Below the pieces are notes generated by a model that saw only the letters and a program-made list of their open reading frames with translations, searched no databases and was not told the DNA's origin. A stretch of 17,620 nt of DNA from an uncultured Bacteroidota bacterium (GTDB lineage Bacteria; Bacteroidota; Bacteroidia; Flavobacteriales; Flavobacteriaceae). The stretch spans positions 1-17,620 of the forward strand of contig CACEKL010000015.1 of the NCBI GenBank assembly GCA_902560025.1, read 5' to 3'. The position numbers and the translations under genes were made by a program. Below are positions 1 to 7,730 of this stretch, piece after piece. Every line of letters begins with the position of its first letter. Positions within the stretch are counted from its first letter, which is position 1.

Positions 1-1
1 T

Positions 2-241
2 ACTCCTCGTTTTTACAAAGGTAAAGATGATGTTCCGGCAACTTTTGAATCAAAGTTTTCTGTTTACAGAGAGTCATACAACTCAAACGACATTGGAAAG
101 CATTGGGCTGATCAGAGATATAAAATGCGTAATAGAAAAAACAGGGGTATTAATATGACATTAATCTTAATTGTTCTTTTCCTTATTTTGGTATTTTTAT
201 ACATCATTGATTTTGATATAAATATTTTCTTTACCAATTAA
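2..241 (+). CDS. Small membrane protein, C-terminal part (5' truncated)
   Basis: An open frame enters from the left edge and ends with TAA at 239-241, giving 79 visible residues. The first two thirds are hydrophilic and basic, with a Pro-Arg-Phe-Tyr-Lys-Gly stretch at the edge. A single hydrophobic helix follows (MTLILIVLFLILVFLYII), with a short acidic/aromatic tail. The TAA shares its last A with the mutL ATG (TAATG), so the two are translationally coupled. From memory it resembles the small conserved flavobacterial membrane protein often found just before mutL, sometimes mislabelled as a riboflavin synthase subunit because ribH lies nearby; I could not verify this. Function unknown. The start lies outside the window. 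Confidence 0.65.
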   Translation, partial: TPRFYKGKDDVPATFESKFSVYRESYNSNDIGKHWADQRYKMRNRKNRGINMTLILIVLFLILVFLYIIDFDINIFFTN

Positions 242-1992
242 TGTCAGACATAATTAAAATTTTACCAAGTGATGTTTCAAATAAAATTGCTGCTGGTGAA
301 GTAGTTCAAAGGCCATCTTCTGTCCTAAAAGAACTCGTAGAAAATTCTATTGATGCAAATTCAACCAAAATTCAGATTATAATAAAAGATGCTGGAAAAA
401 ATCTAATTCAGGTAATTGATAATGGAAAAGGAATGTCAAAAAATGATATGCATTTATCATTTATAAAACATGCGACATCAAAAATTAATAAAATAGAAGA
501 TATTTTTTCTATTTCATCAATGGGATTTCGTGGAGAAGCATTAGCTGCTATTTCCTCAGTTTCAATGTTAGAAATGGAATCAATTAATGATAATCAAAAT
601 GGGCATTTTATCGAAATTAATGGTGGCGAGCTTTTAAGGGAAAAGGACTCAAATATTCAAGAGGGTACATCAATTAAAATAAAAAATATATTTTATAACG
701 TACCAGCAAGAAGAAACTTCTTAAAATCAGATTTTGTTGAACTTAGGCATATACTTGACGTTTTTCATAGGTTGGCAATTTCACATCCAGAAATTGAATT
801 TTCATTTATTAATAATGAAGAGGAGATTTTTTATCTAAAACAGGAGTCATTAAACAAAAGAATTATTTCAATATTTGGAGATAAAATTAGAGAAAATTTA
901 ATCCCTATTAATGAAAGTACCCAAATTGCTAATATTTCAGGTTTTGTTTTAAAGCCTGAATTTTCAAAAAAATCTAGGAGTAATCAGTTTATTTTTGTGA
1001 ATAACAGATTCATTAAAAGTCAATTTATTAATCATTCAATTTCTACGTCATATGATGGTTTATTAAAAGATGGATATTACCCAGGATATTTTCTCTTTAT
1101 TGATATAGATCCTACCAGAATAGATGTTAATGTCCATCCAAATAAAACTGAAATAAAATTTGATGATGATCAAAATTTATATTCAATAATAAATTCTTCT
1201 GTTAAACATTGTCTTGGTATATACCAGGTTAGTCCTGTTCTTGACTTTGACAAGGATCCTTCAATGGATATCTCCTATGATCAAGTTAAGTCACAGCCAA
1301 CTTCTCCCAGTATTGAGATTAATTCTGATTTTAACCCCTTTAAGGTTTTTAATGAAAAGGAAGTAAATAAAGTTATTGACAATGACTTGGCTAATAGTAA
1401 TAATAATATATTAAACTTGGAAGATGATAATAATCACACTTTAAAGATCTTCCAGATTTTGAATAAATTTATTGTAAGTACTAACAAGTCATCTCTTATT
1501 ATAATAAATCAAAATTTAGCTCATCAGAGAATATTGTATGAGTCTTTTTTAAAATCAATTTTTGAGAACTCTGTTAATTCTCAAAAGTTAGTTTTTCCAA
1601 TTGAGTTAAGTTTAACAAAAAAACAATTATTGCTATATAATAAAATTATTGATGAATTTAAATCAATTGGTTTTGATATAATTGTTAGGAATAATTTAAT
1701 GCTTATTGAATCCATTCCATTTGGGATAGAAAAAAATAACGTAGAAGAAGTTATTGAAAATATTCTCAATGAGGACTTTAATACTTCTAATGATTTTAGT
1801 GCATCTGATTTCTTTGCAAAAAGACTTTCAAAAATTACTTCAATTAAGTCGGGTCAAAAACTTAATTCAGATGAGCAGGAGTATATTGTAAATCATTTAT
1901 TTTCATGTAAAGAACCTAATCTGTCTCCTGATAATAAGCAAATATTTATTACTTTAAATAAAAACGATATAGAAAACAAATTTAATGGGTAG
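241..1992 (+). CDS. mutL: DNA mismatch repair protein MutL, eroded C-terminal metal site
   Basis: MutL is the ATPase that links MutS mismatch recognition to downstream repair. The N-terminal GHKL ATPase is intact: catalytic E34 in LVENSIDA, DNGKGM at 60-65, GFRGEAL at 95-101, then the EGTSIKIKN and NVPARRNFLKS segments of the MutL fold and the transducer domain to about residue 330. A poorly conserved linker follows (about 335-400), then the C-terminal dimerisation domain. In families with nicking activity that domain carries DQHAxxER, ACK and CPHGRP metal motifs. Here they read NQNLAHQRILYE (423-434), an altered SIKSGQKL segment, and SPDNKQ (562-567), so endonuclease activity looks lost. Length (583 aa) is normal. 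The start overlaps the upstream stop and the end overlaps the rhomboid gene by 8 bases. Confidence 0.95.
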   Translation: MSDIIKILPSDVSNKIAAGEVVQRPSSVLKELVENSIDANSTKIQIIIKDAGKNLIQVIDNGKGMSKNDMHLSFIKHATSKINKIEDIFSISSMGFRGEALAAISSVSMLEMESINDNQNGHFIEINGGELLREKDSNIQEGTSIKIKNIFYNVPARRNFLKSDFVELRHILDVFHRLAISHPEIEFSFINNEEEIFYLKQESLNKRIISIFGDKIRENLIPINESTQIANISGFVLKPEFSKKSRSNQFIFVNNRFIKSQFINHSISTSYDGLLKDGYYPGYFLFIDIDPTRIDVNVHPNKTEIKFDDDQNLYSIINSSVKHCLGIYQVSPVLDFDKDPSMDISYDQVKSQPTSPSIEINSDFNPFKVFNEKEVNKVIDNDLANSNNNILNLEDDNNHTLKIFQILNKFIVSTNKSSLIIINQNLAHQRILYESFLKSIFENSVNSQKLVFPIELSLTKKQLLLYNKIIDEFKSIGFDIIVRNNLMLIESIPFGIEKNNVEEVIENILNEDFNTSNDFSASDFFAKRLSKITSIKSGQKLNSDEQEYIVNHLFSCKEPNLSPDNKQIFITLNKNDIENKFNG

Positions 1993-2722
1993 GGTAAGTG
2001 AAATAGTAAAACATTTAATCATAATTAATGTGATTTTTTATATTGCATCAATGGTTTTTGGAGAGTTGATGTATGATCTCTTTGCTATGCACTATCCAAA
2101 AAATTCATCTTTTTTTCTTTGGCAACCTCTTTCTCACATGTTTATGCATGGTGATACAACTCATATTTTATTTAATATGTTTGGTCTATGGATGTTTGGT
2201 ACTCCATTAGAACAAATGTGGGGGAAGCAAAAATTTATTTTTTTCTATTTGTCCGCTGGTTTTGGTGCGGTTCTTATTCAAACTCTAGTGTATCACTATG
2301 ATGTTTTATCTGTTACACAATTATTAATTGATAATGGTTCAACAAAAAATGAGATAAATAGTTTTTTTGAAACAGGTAGACTAAATACCAGTCTAATACA
2401 GACATTAGGAGAAGCAAAGCTTGCTTCTGGAATTCAATCATATAAGGCAGTTATGGTAGGTGCATCTGGAGCTCTTTATGGTATACTAGTTGGATTTGCT
2501 ATGTTATTTCCAAATGTTCAACTAATGCTTCTTTTTCCACCAATACCTATTAAAGCTAAATATTTAGTACCTCTTCTAATTTTATTTGACCTTTTCTTTG
2601 GATTCACATCATATTCAGTTGGCCCAATCGCTCACTTTGCTCACATTGGTGGAGCAATTACTGGATTTATAATGATGTGGTACTGGAAAAAAAATCAGTT
2701 TAATAATAAAAGATGGAATTAG
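1985..2722 (+). CDS. Rhomboid family intramembrane serine protease 1
   Basis: An integral membrane serine protease that cleaves transmembrane substrates inside the bilayer. The family signatures are present: a HxFxH-type segment (HMFMHGDTTHILFNMFGLW) in the second membrane segment, nucleophile S161 in GASGALYG, and partner H220 in AHIGG, so the Ser-His dyad is complete. Six or so hydrophobic segments are visible. A polar insert of roughly 45 residues (about 108-155) before the serine helix is typical of Bacteroidota rhomboids as I recall them. It starts inside the mutL end (8-base overlap) and overlaps the next rhomboid gene by 10 bases, so all three are probably translated from one mRNA. Substrate unknown. 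Confidence 0.92.
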   Translation: MGRVSEIVKHLIIINVIFYIASMVFGELMYDLFAMHYPKNSSFFLWQPLSHMFMHGDTTHILFNMFGLWMFGTPLEQMWGKQKFIFFYLSAGFGAVLIQTLVYHYDVLSVTQLLIDNGSTKNEINSFFETGRLNTSLIQTLGEAKLASGIQSYKAVMVGASGALYGILVGFAMLFPNVQLMLLFPPIPIKAKYLVPLLILFDLFFGFTSYSVGPIAHFAHIGGAITGFIMMWYWKKNQFNNKRWN

Positions 2723-3516
2723 GGTTTAGATATTTTTTAAATCAGCCTTTTTTTAAAAAAATTATAATAATAAATATTATTGTTTTTTTACTTCCACTTG
2801 TTTTAAATACATTTTTATTTCTGTTCAATTTAAAACAATTTAGCCTTATCAATTACTTTGATCTTCACCCAGGAATAGGAGATATTATTAGAAGTCCTTG
2901 GACACTAATATCATATTCTTTTTTTCACATTGATTTTTTTCACATATTCTGGAATATGTTGATTTTGTATGTTGTTTGTAAACATTTTTTAAATTTTCTA
3001 ACAAATAAAAAATTAATAGAAATATATTTTTATGGTGCACTTATGGGAGGTCTATTCTTTGTGATTTCATATAATATTTTCCCAGTATTTAAAAATGCTT
3101 TTTCACCTTTGATAGGATCATCAGCTGCTGTTTACGCTGTACTTATTTTTGCTTGTTCATATATGCCAAACACTAGAGTGAACCTCATTTTTTTTGATAT
3201 TAAATTAAAATATTTAGGTCTTTTCTATGTTTTATTGAGTTTAATACAAATACCCTTTAGTAATGCTGGTGGAAATATTGCACATTTGGGTGGTGCCTTT
3301 TATGGTTTTTACTACGCAAAAAACTTTAATAAAGAATATAGCTTTTCTACTTTTAATATTTTCTCCAGATATATTAAAAATCTCTCTAGTTCTAAACAGA
3401 GTGGTGGCAATCAAAAAAAGATTGACAATATATTGGATAAAATAAGTAAATCTGGATACGAAAGTTTAAGTAAGAGTGAGAAGGATTTTTTATTTAAGAA
3501 CTCTGATAATGATTAA
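2713..3516 (+). CDS. Rhomboid family serine protease 2 with cytoplasmic tail
   Basis: A second, divergent rhomboid with the dyad kept: S137 in GSSAAVYA and H191 in AHLGG; an HxxFxHxxWNM segment matches the conserved loop/TM2 region. The usual GxSG is G-S-S-A here, so the residue after the serine is Ala instead of Gly. Membrane segments cover residues 13-205. The remaining 60 residues form a hydrophilic cytoplasmic tail ending in an ILDKISKSGYESLSKSEKDF-type segment, which I recognise as the DUF6576 tail of Bacteroidota rhomboids. It overlaps the first rhomboid by 10 bases upstream, and its TAA stop overlaps the lepB stop on the other strand (3513-3516). Confidence 0.9.
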   Translation: MELGFRYFLNQPFFKKIIIINIIVFLLPLVLNTFLFLFNLKQFSLINYFDLHPGIGDIIRSPWTLISYSFFHIDFFHIFWNMLILYVVCKHFLNFLTNKKLIEIYFYGALMGGLFFVISYNIFPVFKNAFSPLIGSSAAVYAVLIFACSYMPNTRVNLIFFDIKLKYLGLFYVLLSLIQIPFSNAGGNIAHLGGAFYGFYYAKNFNKEYSFSTFNIFSRYIKNLSSSKQSGGNQKKIDNILDKISKSGYESLSKSEKDFLFKNSDND

Positions 3517-5204
3517 TTTTTAGATTTCCTTCTTTTGATAAAAACATATAGCTGCCATAAGATCATAAAAGCTATAAAATGAGGGAGATAAGATCTTGGT
3601 TCTCCATCTAGTCCAATAGTTGTAAATATTCGATCCCATCTAAATTTCCAGTTTTGAATCCCATTAAATAGTCCATCAATACTCATCCAAATGAAAACTG
3701 GTTTACCTAAAACATGATCAAATGGAACAAAACCCCATACTCTTGAATCTTCTGAATTATATCTATTGTCTCCCATCATCCAATAATAATCTTGTTTAAA
3801 TGTGTATGAGTTTTGTTCTTCGTTATTTATAATAATTCTGCCATTTGAGATCTCAATATCATTAAATTCATAGTCTTTTATTATTTTTTTATAAAGTGGG
3901 AGATTATCTAAACTTAGATCAATTTGGTCTCCTTTTTTTGGAATATAAATTGGGCCTAGATAGTCGTTATTCCATTTAAAATTGTTGTTATTAGGAAAGA
4001 AATTTAAATTGGATACACCTTTACTCTGGGTAACTCTATAAATAGTGTCAAATAGATTAGAATTTTCAATTTTAAAAGCATCCTCATATGTTAAACTAAT
4101 CTCTCTTGTGCTATCGATTAATTCACTAATAGTTATATTGTTATCCCTAATAATACTTAGGGGTATTCCAGAGTCATCTGTATATACTAAATACTCATTA
4201 TCATTAGTGTTGGAGATACTTAGTATATAATTTGATATTTCTTCATATGATCTTGGAGTTAAATTTTTAATAATAAATTTTCTAATAAAACCCTCAATTC
4301 CTATTTCTTTTAGTTTGTTTGATGAAACTCCTTTTTCAGCCCTTATATTGTAGGTAAAAATCGGTTTAGCTCTATCCGGTAACACATTCTTTTTACCATT
4401 TATAAAAATAATTCCATCTTTAATTTCAATTGTATCTCCAGGAATGCCAAGTGCTCTTTTTACGTAATTTGATTTTTTATCTCTTGGCTTAATAACTCCT
4501 TTTTCCTTTACAAAAAATTTTCTAACAGTATCTGCAGGCCAATTAAAAACTACAATATCATTATTCTTTATTTCTTGAAATCCAGGAATTCTAATATATG
4601 GTAATTGAGGACTTTTTAAATATGATCTAGTTTTAATAATCGGTATAGTATCATGAACCATGGGAAGAGTAACAACAGTTGAGGGAACTCTAGCACCATA
4701 ATGAAACTTGCTTACTAATAAAAAATCACCTACTCTTAAGGTCTTCTCTAACGACCCAGTTGGTATTACAAAAGGTTGAAGAAAATAATTATGTACAATT
4801 GTTGCAATAACTATAGCAAAAATAAATGAGCCAACGGATCTTTCAAATCCAGAGAAAGAAATCTCTTTAACTAATTTTGTTTTGCTACTAACATAGCTTA
4901 TATAAAAAAAATAAAACCCAAGAGTTAGTATAACTAGTATTCTATCAATCTTGGAGTTATGATTAAACCTTTTAATAAATTCTACCCAGACTACAGGTAT
5001 CATAAGTAGATTAATTACTGGAATAAAAACAAGTATTATCCACCATCTTGGTCTTTGGATTATATCTAAATGTTTAATGATATTATAGAACGGAATAATT
5101 GCGTGCCAGCCAGGAACTCCAGCTAGTCTAAATAGCTTCTGAGATCCAGCGAAGATTAACCCATTGTAAATCAAGAAAAAATAAATCCACTCAATAAAAC
5201 TCAT
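3513..5204 (-). CDS. lepB: Signal peptidase I (long form)
   Basis: Inner-membrane peptidase removing signal peptides from exported proteins. Motifs in order: box B PTGSLEKTL with nucleophile S151, general base K249 in YVKRALGIPGD (249-256), and box E GDNRYNSEDSRVWG at 478-491. At 563 aa it is far longer than E. coli LepB (324 aa). The first 120 residues are an extra hydrophobic, Trp-rich region resembling DUF5684, with three membrane segments (about 5-20, 53-75, 88-104) before the usual anchor (about 125-145). About 220 residues separate boxes D and E, and a C-terminal membrane segment lies at about 541-556. This is the usual Bacteroidota layout. It is last in the parA-parB-DUF5683 run, starting one base after the preceding stop. 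Confidence 0.95.
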   Translation of the reverse strand: MSFIEWIYFFLIYNGLIFAGSQKLFRLAGVPGWHAIIPFYNIIKHLDIIQRPRWWIILVFIPVINLLMIPVVWVEFIKRFNHNSKIDRILVILTLGFYFFYISYVSSKTKLVKEISFSGFERSVGSFIFAIVIATIVHNYFLQPFVIPTGSLEKTLRVGDFLLVSKFHYGARVPSTVVTLPMVHDTIPIIKTRSYLKSPQLPYIRIPGFQEIKNNDIVVFNWPADTVRKFFVKEKGVIKPRDKKSNYVKRALGIPGDTIEIKDGIIFINGKKNVLPDRAKPIFTYNIRAEKGVSSNKLKEIGIEGFIRKFIIKNLTPRSYEEISNYILSISNTNDNEYLVYTDDSGIPLSIIRDNNITISELIDSTREISLTYEDAFKIENSNLFDTIYRVTQSKGVSNLNFFPNNNNFKWNNDYLGPIYIPKKGDQIDLSLDNLPLYKKIIKDYEFNDIEISNGRIIINNEEQNSYTFKQDYYWMMGDNRYNSEDSRVWGFVPFDHVLGKPVFIWMSIDGLFNGIQNWKFRWDRIFTTIGLDGEPRSYLPHFIAFMILWQLYVFIKRRKSKN

Positions 5205-5205
5205 T

Positions 5206-5763
5206 CTAGTCTAAATTAATTTTTAGTTTAATTCCTGCATTTTGAGAAAAATCAAAATAATTACTTTCAATAAATGGTCTAAAAGAAAGATCTTCACTTA
5301 CATTAAATTGAAGTAAATGAGCTCCTACATTTGCGTCAATGATATTTAGAACATAAGTACCAACTAAAAACATAAATGCAAAGTCTTTATATCTCCTATG
5401 AAACTTCATACCCTCTAATAATTTCTCGTTTTCAGGAATTATATCAATATATTCATCATCAAAATATCCAGCCAGCCTTCTTTTATATGCTGCTCTATAC
5501 TTATTCATTTCTTTCTGATTGTAATTGAAATAGTAAGCTGAAGTTCCCAATCCACCATATATTATCGGAACCATCCAATATCTTCTTGTATAAACTTGAC
5601 CCAGTCCTGGCACTACTGAAGAATAAAATGCAGCTTTTGATGGAGTCAAAGGATCATCAATTAATCTTTGTTTTCTTGGGCTTACATATATGGAATCTAA
5701 TTCGGATTGGCAATAAGAATTGAATGAAAATAAAACTACTATTGATAAAAAAAAATTTCTCAA
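5206..5763 (-). CDS. DUF5683 domain protein, exported/membrane
   Basis: A 185-residue protein with an N-terminal signal peptide (hydrophobic residues 4-17, cleavage likely near SYCQS). The core DPLTPSKAAFYSSVVPGLGQ (about 37-56), followed by a tyrosine-rich Y-x-R-R-Y-W segment and K-Y-R-A-A-Y-K-R-R-L, is the signature of DUF5683, known from Bacteroidota par operons. A second hydrophobic helix lies near residues 128-142. The PGLGQ motif also occurs in small TM2-like membrane proteins. No catalytic residues are recognisable and its biochemical role is unknown; the location suggests an envelope role linked to division or segregation. The ATG overlaps the parB stop by 4 bases and its stop is one base from lepB. 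Confidence 0.85.
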   Translation of the reverse strand: MRNFFLSIVVLFSFNSYCQSELDSIYVSPRKQRLIDDPLTPSKAAFYSSVVPGLGQVYTRRYWMVPIIYGGLGTSAYYFNYNQKEMNKYRAAYKRRLAGYFDDEYIDIIPENEKLLEGMKFHRRYKDFAFMFLVGTYVLNIIDANVGAHLLQFNVSEDLSFRPFIESNYFDFSQNAGIKLKINLD

Positions 5764-6641
5764 TTTGATAATTTTTTTAGAATTGAGTATAAATCATTAA
5801 TACTTTTAAAAGAGGTTGATAATGAAACCTTACCAGTTGAATCTTCTTTAAGTTTAACTTTTGAGCCAAATATTTTTTCAAACTTATTGGTTGCATCAAT
5901 ATAGATTTTAGAAACATCAGAATTGATATTTGAATTAACTTTTTTAACATTTATCTCTCTTACAATTTTTTCAGTTTGTCTTACTGATAAATTTTTTGAT
6001 ATTATTTGCTCATAAATTTCTAATTGAATTTTTTTATCAACAACATTAATAAGAGCTCTTCCATGTCCCATTGATAAGAAGCTGTCTCTTATTCCTGATT
6101 GAATGATTGGATCAAGTTTAAGTAATCTTATGTAATTAGAAATTGTTGATCGATCTTTGCCAACTATCCTTGAAATAGAATCAATATCAAGCTTATATTC
6201 GTCAACCAACCTCTCATAGCTTAATCCAATCTCAATTGGATCTAGATCAACTCTCTGAACATTTTCAACTAACGACATCTTAAGAATGTCGGATTCGCTT
6301 TCAGCTCCTCTTATATAGCAAGGAATTGAAGTTAGGCCTGCTTTCTTTGTAGCTCTATACCTTCTCTCACCAGATATTATCTCATATTTAGATGAGTCTA
6401 TCTTTCTTACAGTTATTGGTTGAATAATTCCAAGGTCTTTTATAGAATTTGAAAGACTATCCAGTTCAGCACTATCGAAATTTGATCTTGGTTGATTTGG
6501 ATTAACTTCTATCTTATTAATGTTGATTTCAAATGAATTAATATTACCAAGATGCTTTAAGCTATTCTCATCATCACTTGAGTTACCCAATAGAGCATCA
6601 AGGCCTCTTCCTAAAACTCTTTTCTGTTTTTTGTCAGACAT
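5760..6641 (-). CDS. parB: Chromosome partitioning protein ParB
   Basis: A CTP-dependent DNA clamp that loads at parS and works with ParA to segregate replication origins. Visible in order: GRGLDALLG at 11-19 (the ParA-contact tail), the INKIEVNPNQPRSNF start of the ParB/Srx fold (about 41-55), the nucleotide-binding GERRYRA box at 91-97, LVENVQR at 124-130, a helix-turn-helix around 153-176 (SRIVGKDRSTISNYIRLLKL), the MGHGRAL segment at 191-197, and a C-terminal dimerisation region from about 240. Length (293 aa) is normal. It overlaps parA by 8 bases and the DUF5683 gene by 4. I saw no parS palindrome of the usual GTTTCACGTGAAAC kind in the window. Confidence 0.95.
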   Translation of the reverse strand: MSDKKQKRVLGRGLDALLGNSSDDENSLKHLGNINSFEININKIEVNPNQPRSNFDSAELDSLSNSIKDLGIIQPITVRKIDSSKYEIISGERRYRATKKAGLTSIPCYIRGAESESDILKMSLVENVQRVDLDPIEIGLSYERLVDEYKLDIDSISRIVGKDRSTISNYIRLLKLDPIIQSGIRDSFLSMGHGRALINVVDKKIQLEIYEQIISKNLSVRQTEKIVREINVKKVNSNINSDVSKIYIDATNKFEKIFGSKVKLKEDSTGKVSLSTSFKSINDLYSILKKLSN

Positions 6642-7404
6642 TTACATTCTTTTTAATTATTTCATCAGCTAGAGAAAGATAGTTTTTTGTCCCCTTAGAA
6701 GTTACATCGTAAGTTATAATATCTTTTCCAAAACCAGGTGCTTCTCCTAGTTTAATATTCCTTTGAATAATTGTTTTAAATACTATATCTCCAAAATGTT
6801 TTTTTACCTCATCAACAACTTGATTAGAAAGTCTTAATCGTGAATCATACATAGTCAACAGAATTCCTTCGATATCTAGATCTTGATTGTGTATTTTTTG
6901 TACGCTTTTAATAGTATTGAGAAGCTTACCTAAACCTTCAAGGGCAAAATACTCACATTGTATTGGAATTAATACTGAATCTGAACAAGTTAAAGCATTA
7001 AGTGTAATTAATCCAAGTGAAGGGGCACAATCAATCAAAATAAAATCATAATCAGCTTTTATGCTTCCAATCTGCTCTTTTAGTTTATATTCTCTATTCT
7101 CAATATCAACCAATTCTATTTCAACACCTACTAGATCAATACTTGATTGAATTATATCAAGATTAGGAGATTCAGTTTTTTTTATTACTTCACTTATTTT
7201 TATAGACTCAGAAAAAACTTGATAGAGGGAATGATCATTATCATTTGGATCAAATCCAAGTCCGGAAGAAGCATTTGCTTGAGGATCTGCATCAATAATT
7301 AAAACCTTCATTTCAAGAACACCTAAAGAAGCAGCAAGATTGACAGAGGTAGTTGTTTTACCAACTCCACCTTTTTGATTAGCTATTGAAATTATTTTTG
7401 CCAT
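6634..7404 (-). CDS. parA: Chromosome partitioning ATPase ParA (Soj)
   Basis: A ParA/MinD-type ATPase that forms nucleoid-bound gradients and pulls ParB-parS complexes. It has the deviant Walker A box KGGVGKTTT at 11-19 with the signature lysine K11 and P-loop K16, the Walker A' aspartates in IIDADPQAN (38-40), and Walker B with D125 in FILIDCAPSLG. There is no N-terminal DNA-binding extension: the P-loop begins 10 residues from the start, so it is the short chromosomal Soj type and not a plasmid partition ATPase. It follows the FtsB-like gene by 3 bases and overlaps parB by 8 bases. Confidence 0.95.
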   Translation of the reverse strand: MAKIISIANQKGGVGKTTTSVNLAASLGVLEMKVLIIDADPQANASSGLGFDPNDNDHSLYQVFSESIKISEVIKKTESPNLDIIQSSIDLVGVEIELVDIENREYKLKEQIGSIKADYDFILIDCAPSLGLITLNALTCSDSVLIPIQCEYFALEGLGKLLNTIKSVQKIHNQDLDIEGILLTMYDSRLRLSNQVVDEVKKHFGDIVFKTIIQRNIKLGEAPGFGKDIITYDVTSKGTKNYLSLADEIIKKNVNV

Positions 7405-7407
7405 TAA

Positions 7408-7725
7408 TTACTCATTTTCTGATTTATATTCAATGATAAATATATCCTCGTTTTGTTTTTTTAAATTATATTTTTCTCTTCCATAGTGTTCTAGACTATC
7501 TAAATTTTCAAGTCTTTTTATTAACCCTTGATCTTTGACTATTTCTTCTGTGAGTGCATCTTTTCTATTTTTCAATTTTTTTATTTCTCTATTTAATTCG
7601 GCGTGAATGAGTAGTGAATTTGTATCTAGAAAAGTCATCCAGAATATGAATGCAATTAAAATAGCTAAATATTTAAAGTAGGTTTTGCCTATTATAGATT
7701 TTAGTTTCTTTAAAAAATCACTCAT
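7408..7725 (-). CDS. FtsB/DivIC-family septum formation initiator
   Basis: A 105-residue bitopic protein: a short basic cytoplasmic start, one membrane helix (about 17-33), then a coiled coil (about 38-76, heptads in LNREIKKLKNRKDALTEEI) ending in the family's LDSLEHYGREKYNLKK segment (76-90). FtsB/DivIC proteins form a subcomplex with FtsL and FtsQ/DivIB that activates septal peptidoglycan synthesis. Assignment rests on architecture plus this conserved C-terminal segment; FtsB and DivIC cannot be told apart here. It sits between the sugar dehydrogenase gene (5 bases) and parA (3 bases), which places a divisome gene in the segregation operon. Confidence 0.85.
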   Translation of the reverse strand: MSDFLKKLKSIIGKTYFKYLAILIAFIFWMTFLDTNSLLIHAELNREIKKLKNRKDALTEEIVKDQGLIKRLENLDSLEHYGREKYNLKKQNEDIFIIEYKSENE

Positions 7726-7730
7726 TGAAT

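Noticed and set aside
5760..7404. A parS centromere near parAB
   Set aside because: I looked for the GTTTCACGTGAAAC palindrome or a clear CACGTG core with flanking symmetry and saw none in the window.
6634..7404. Plasmid partition system
   Set aside because: The ParA has no N-terminal DNA-binding extension and the neighbours (lepB, DUF5683, ftsB-like) are chromosomal housekeeping genes.
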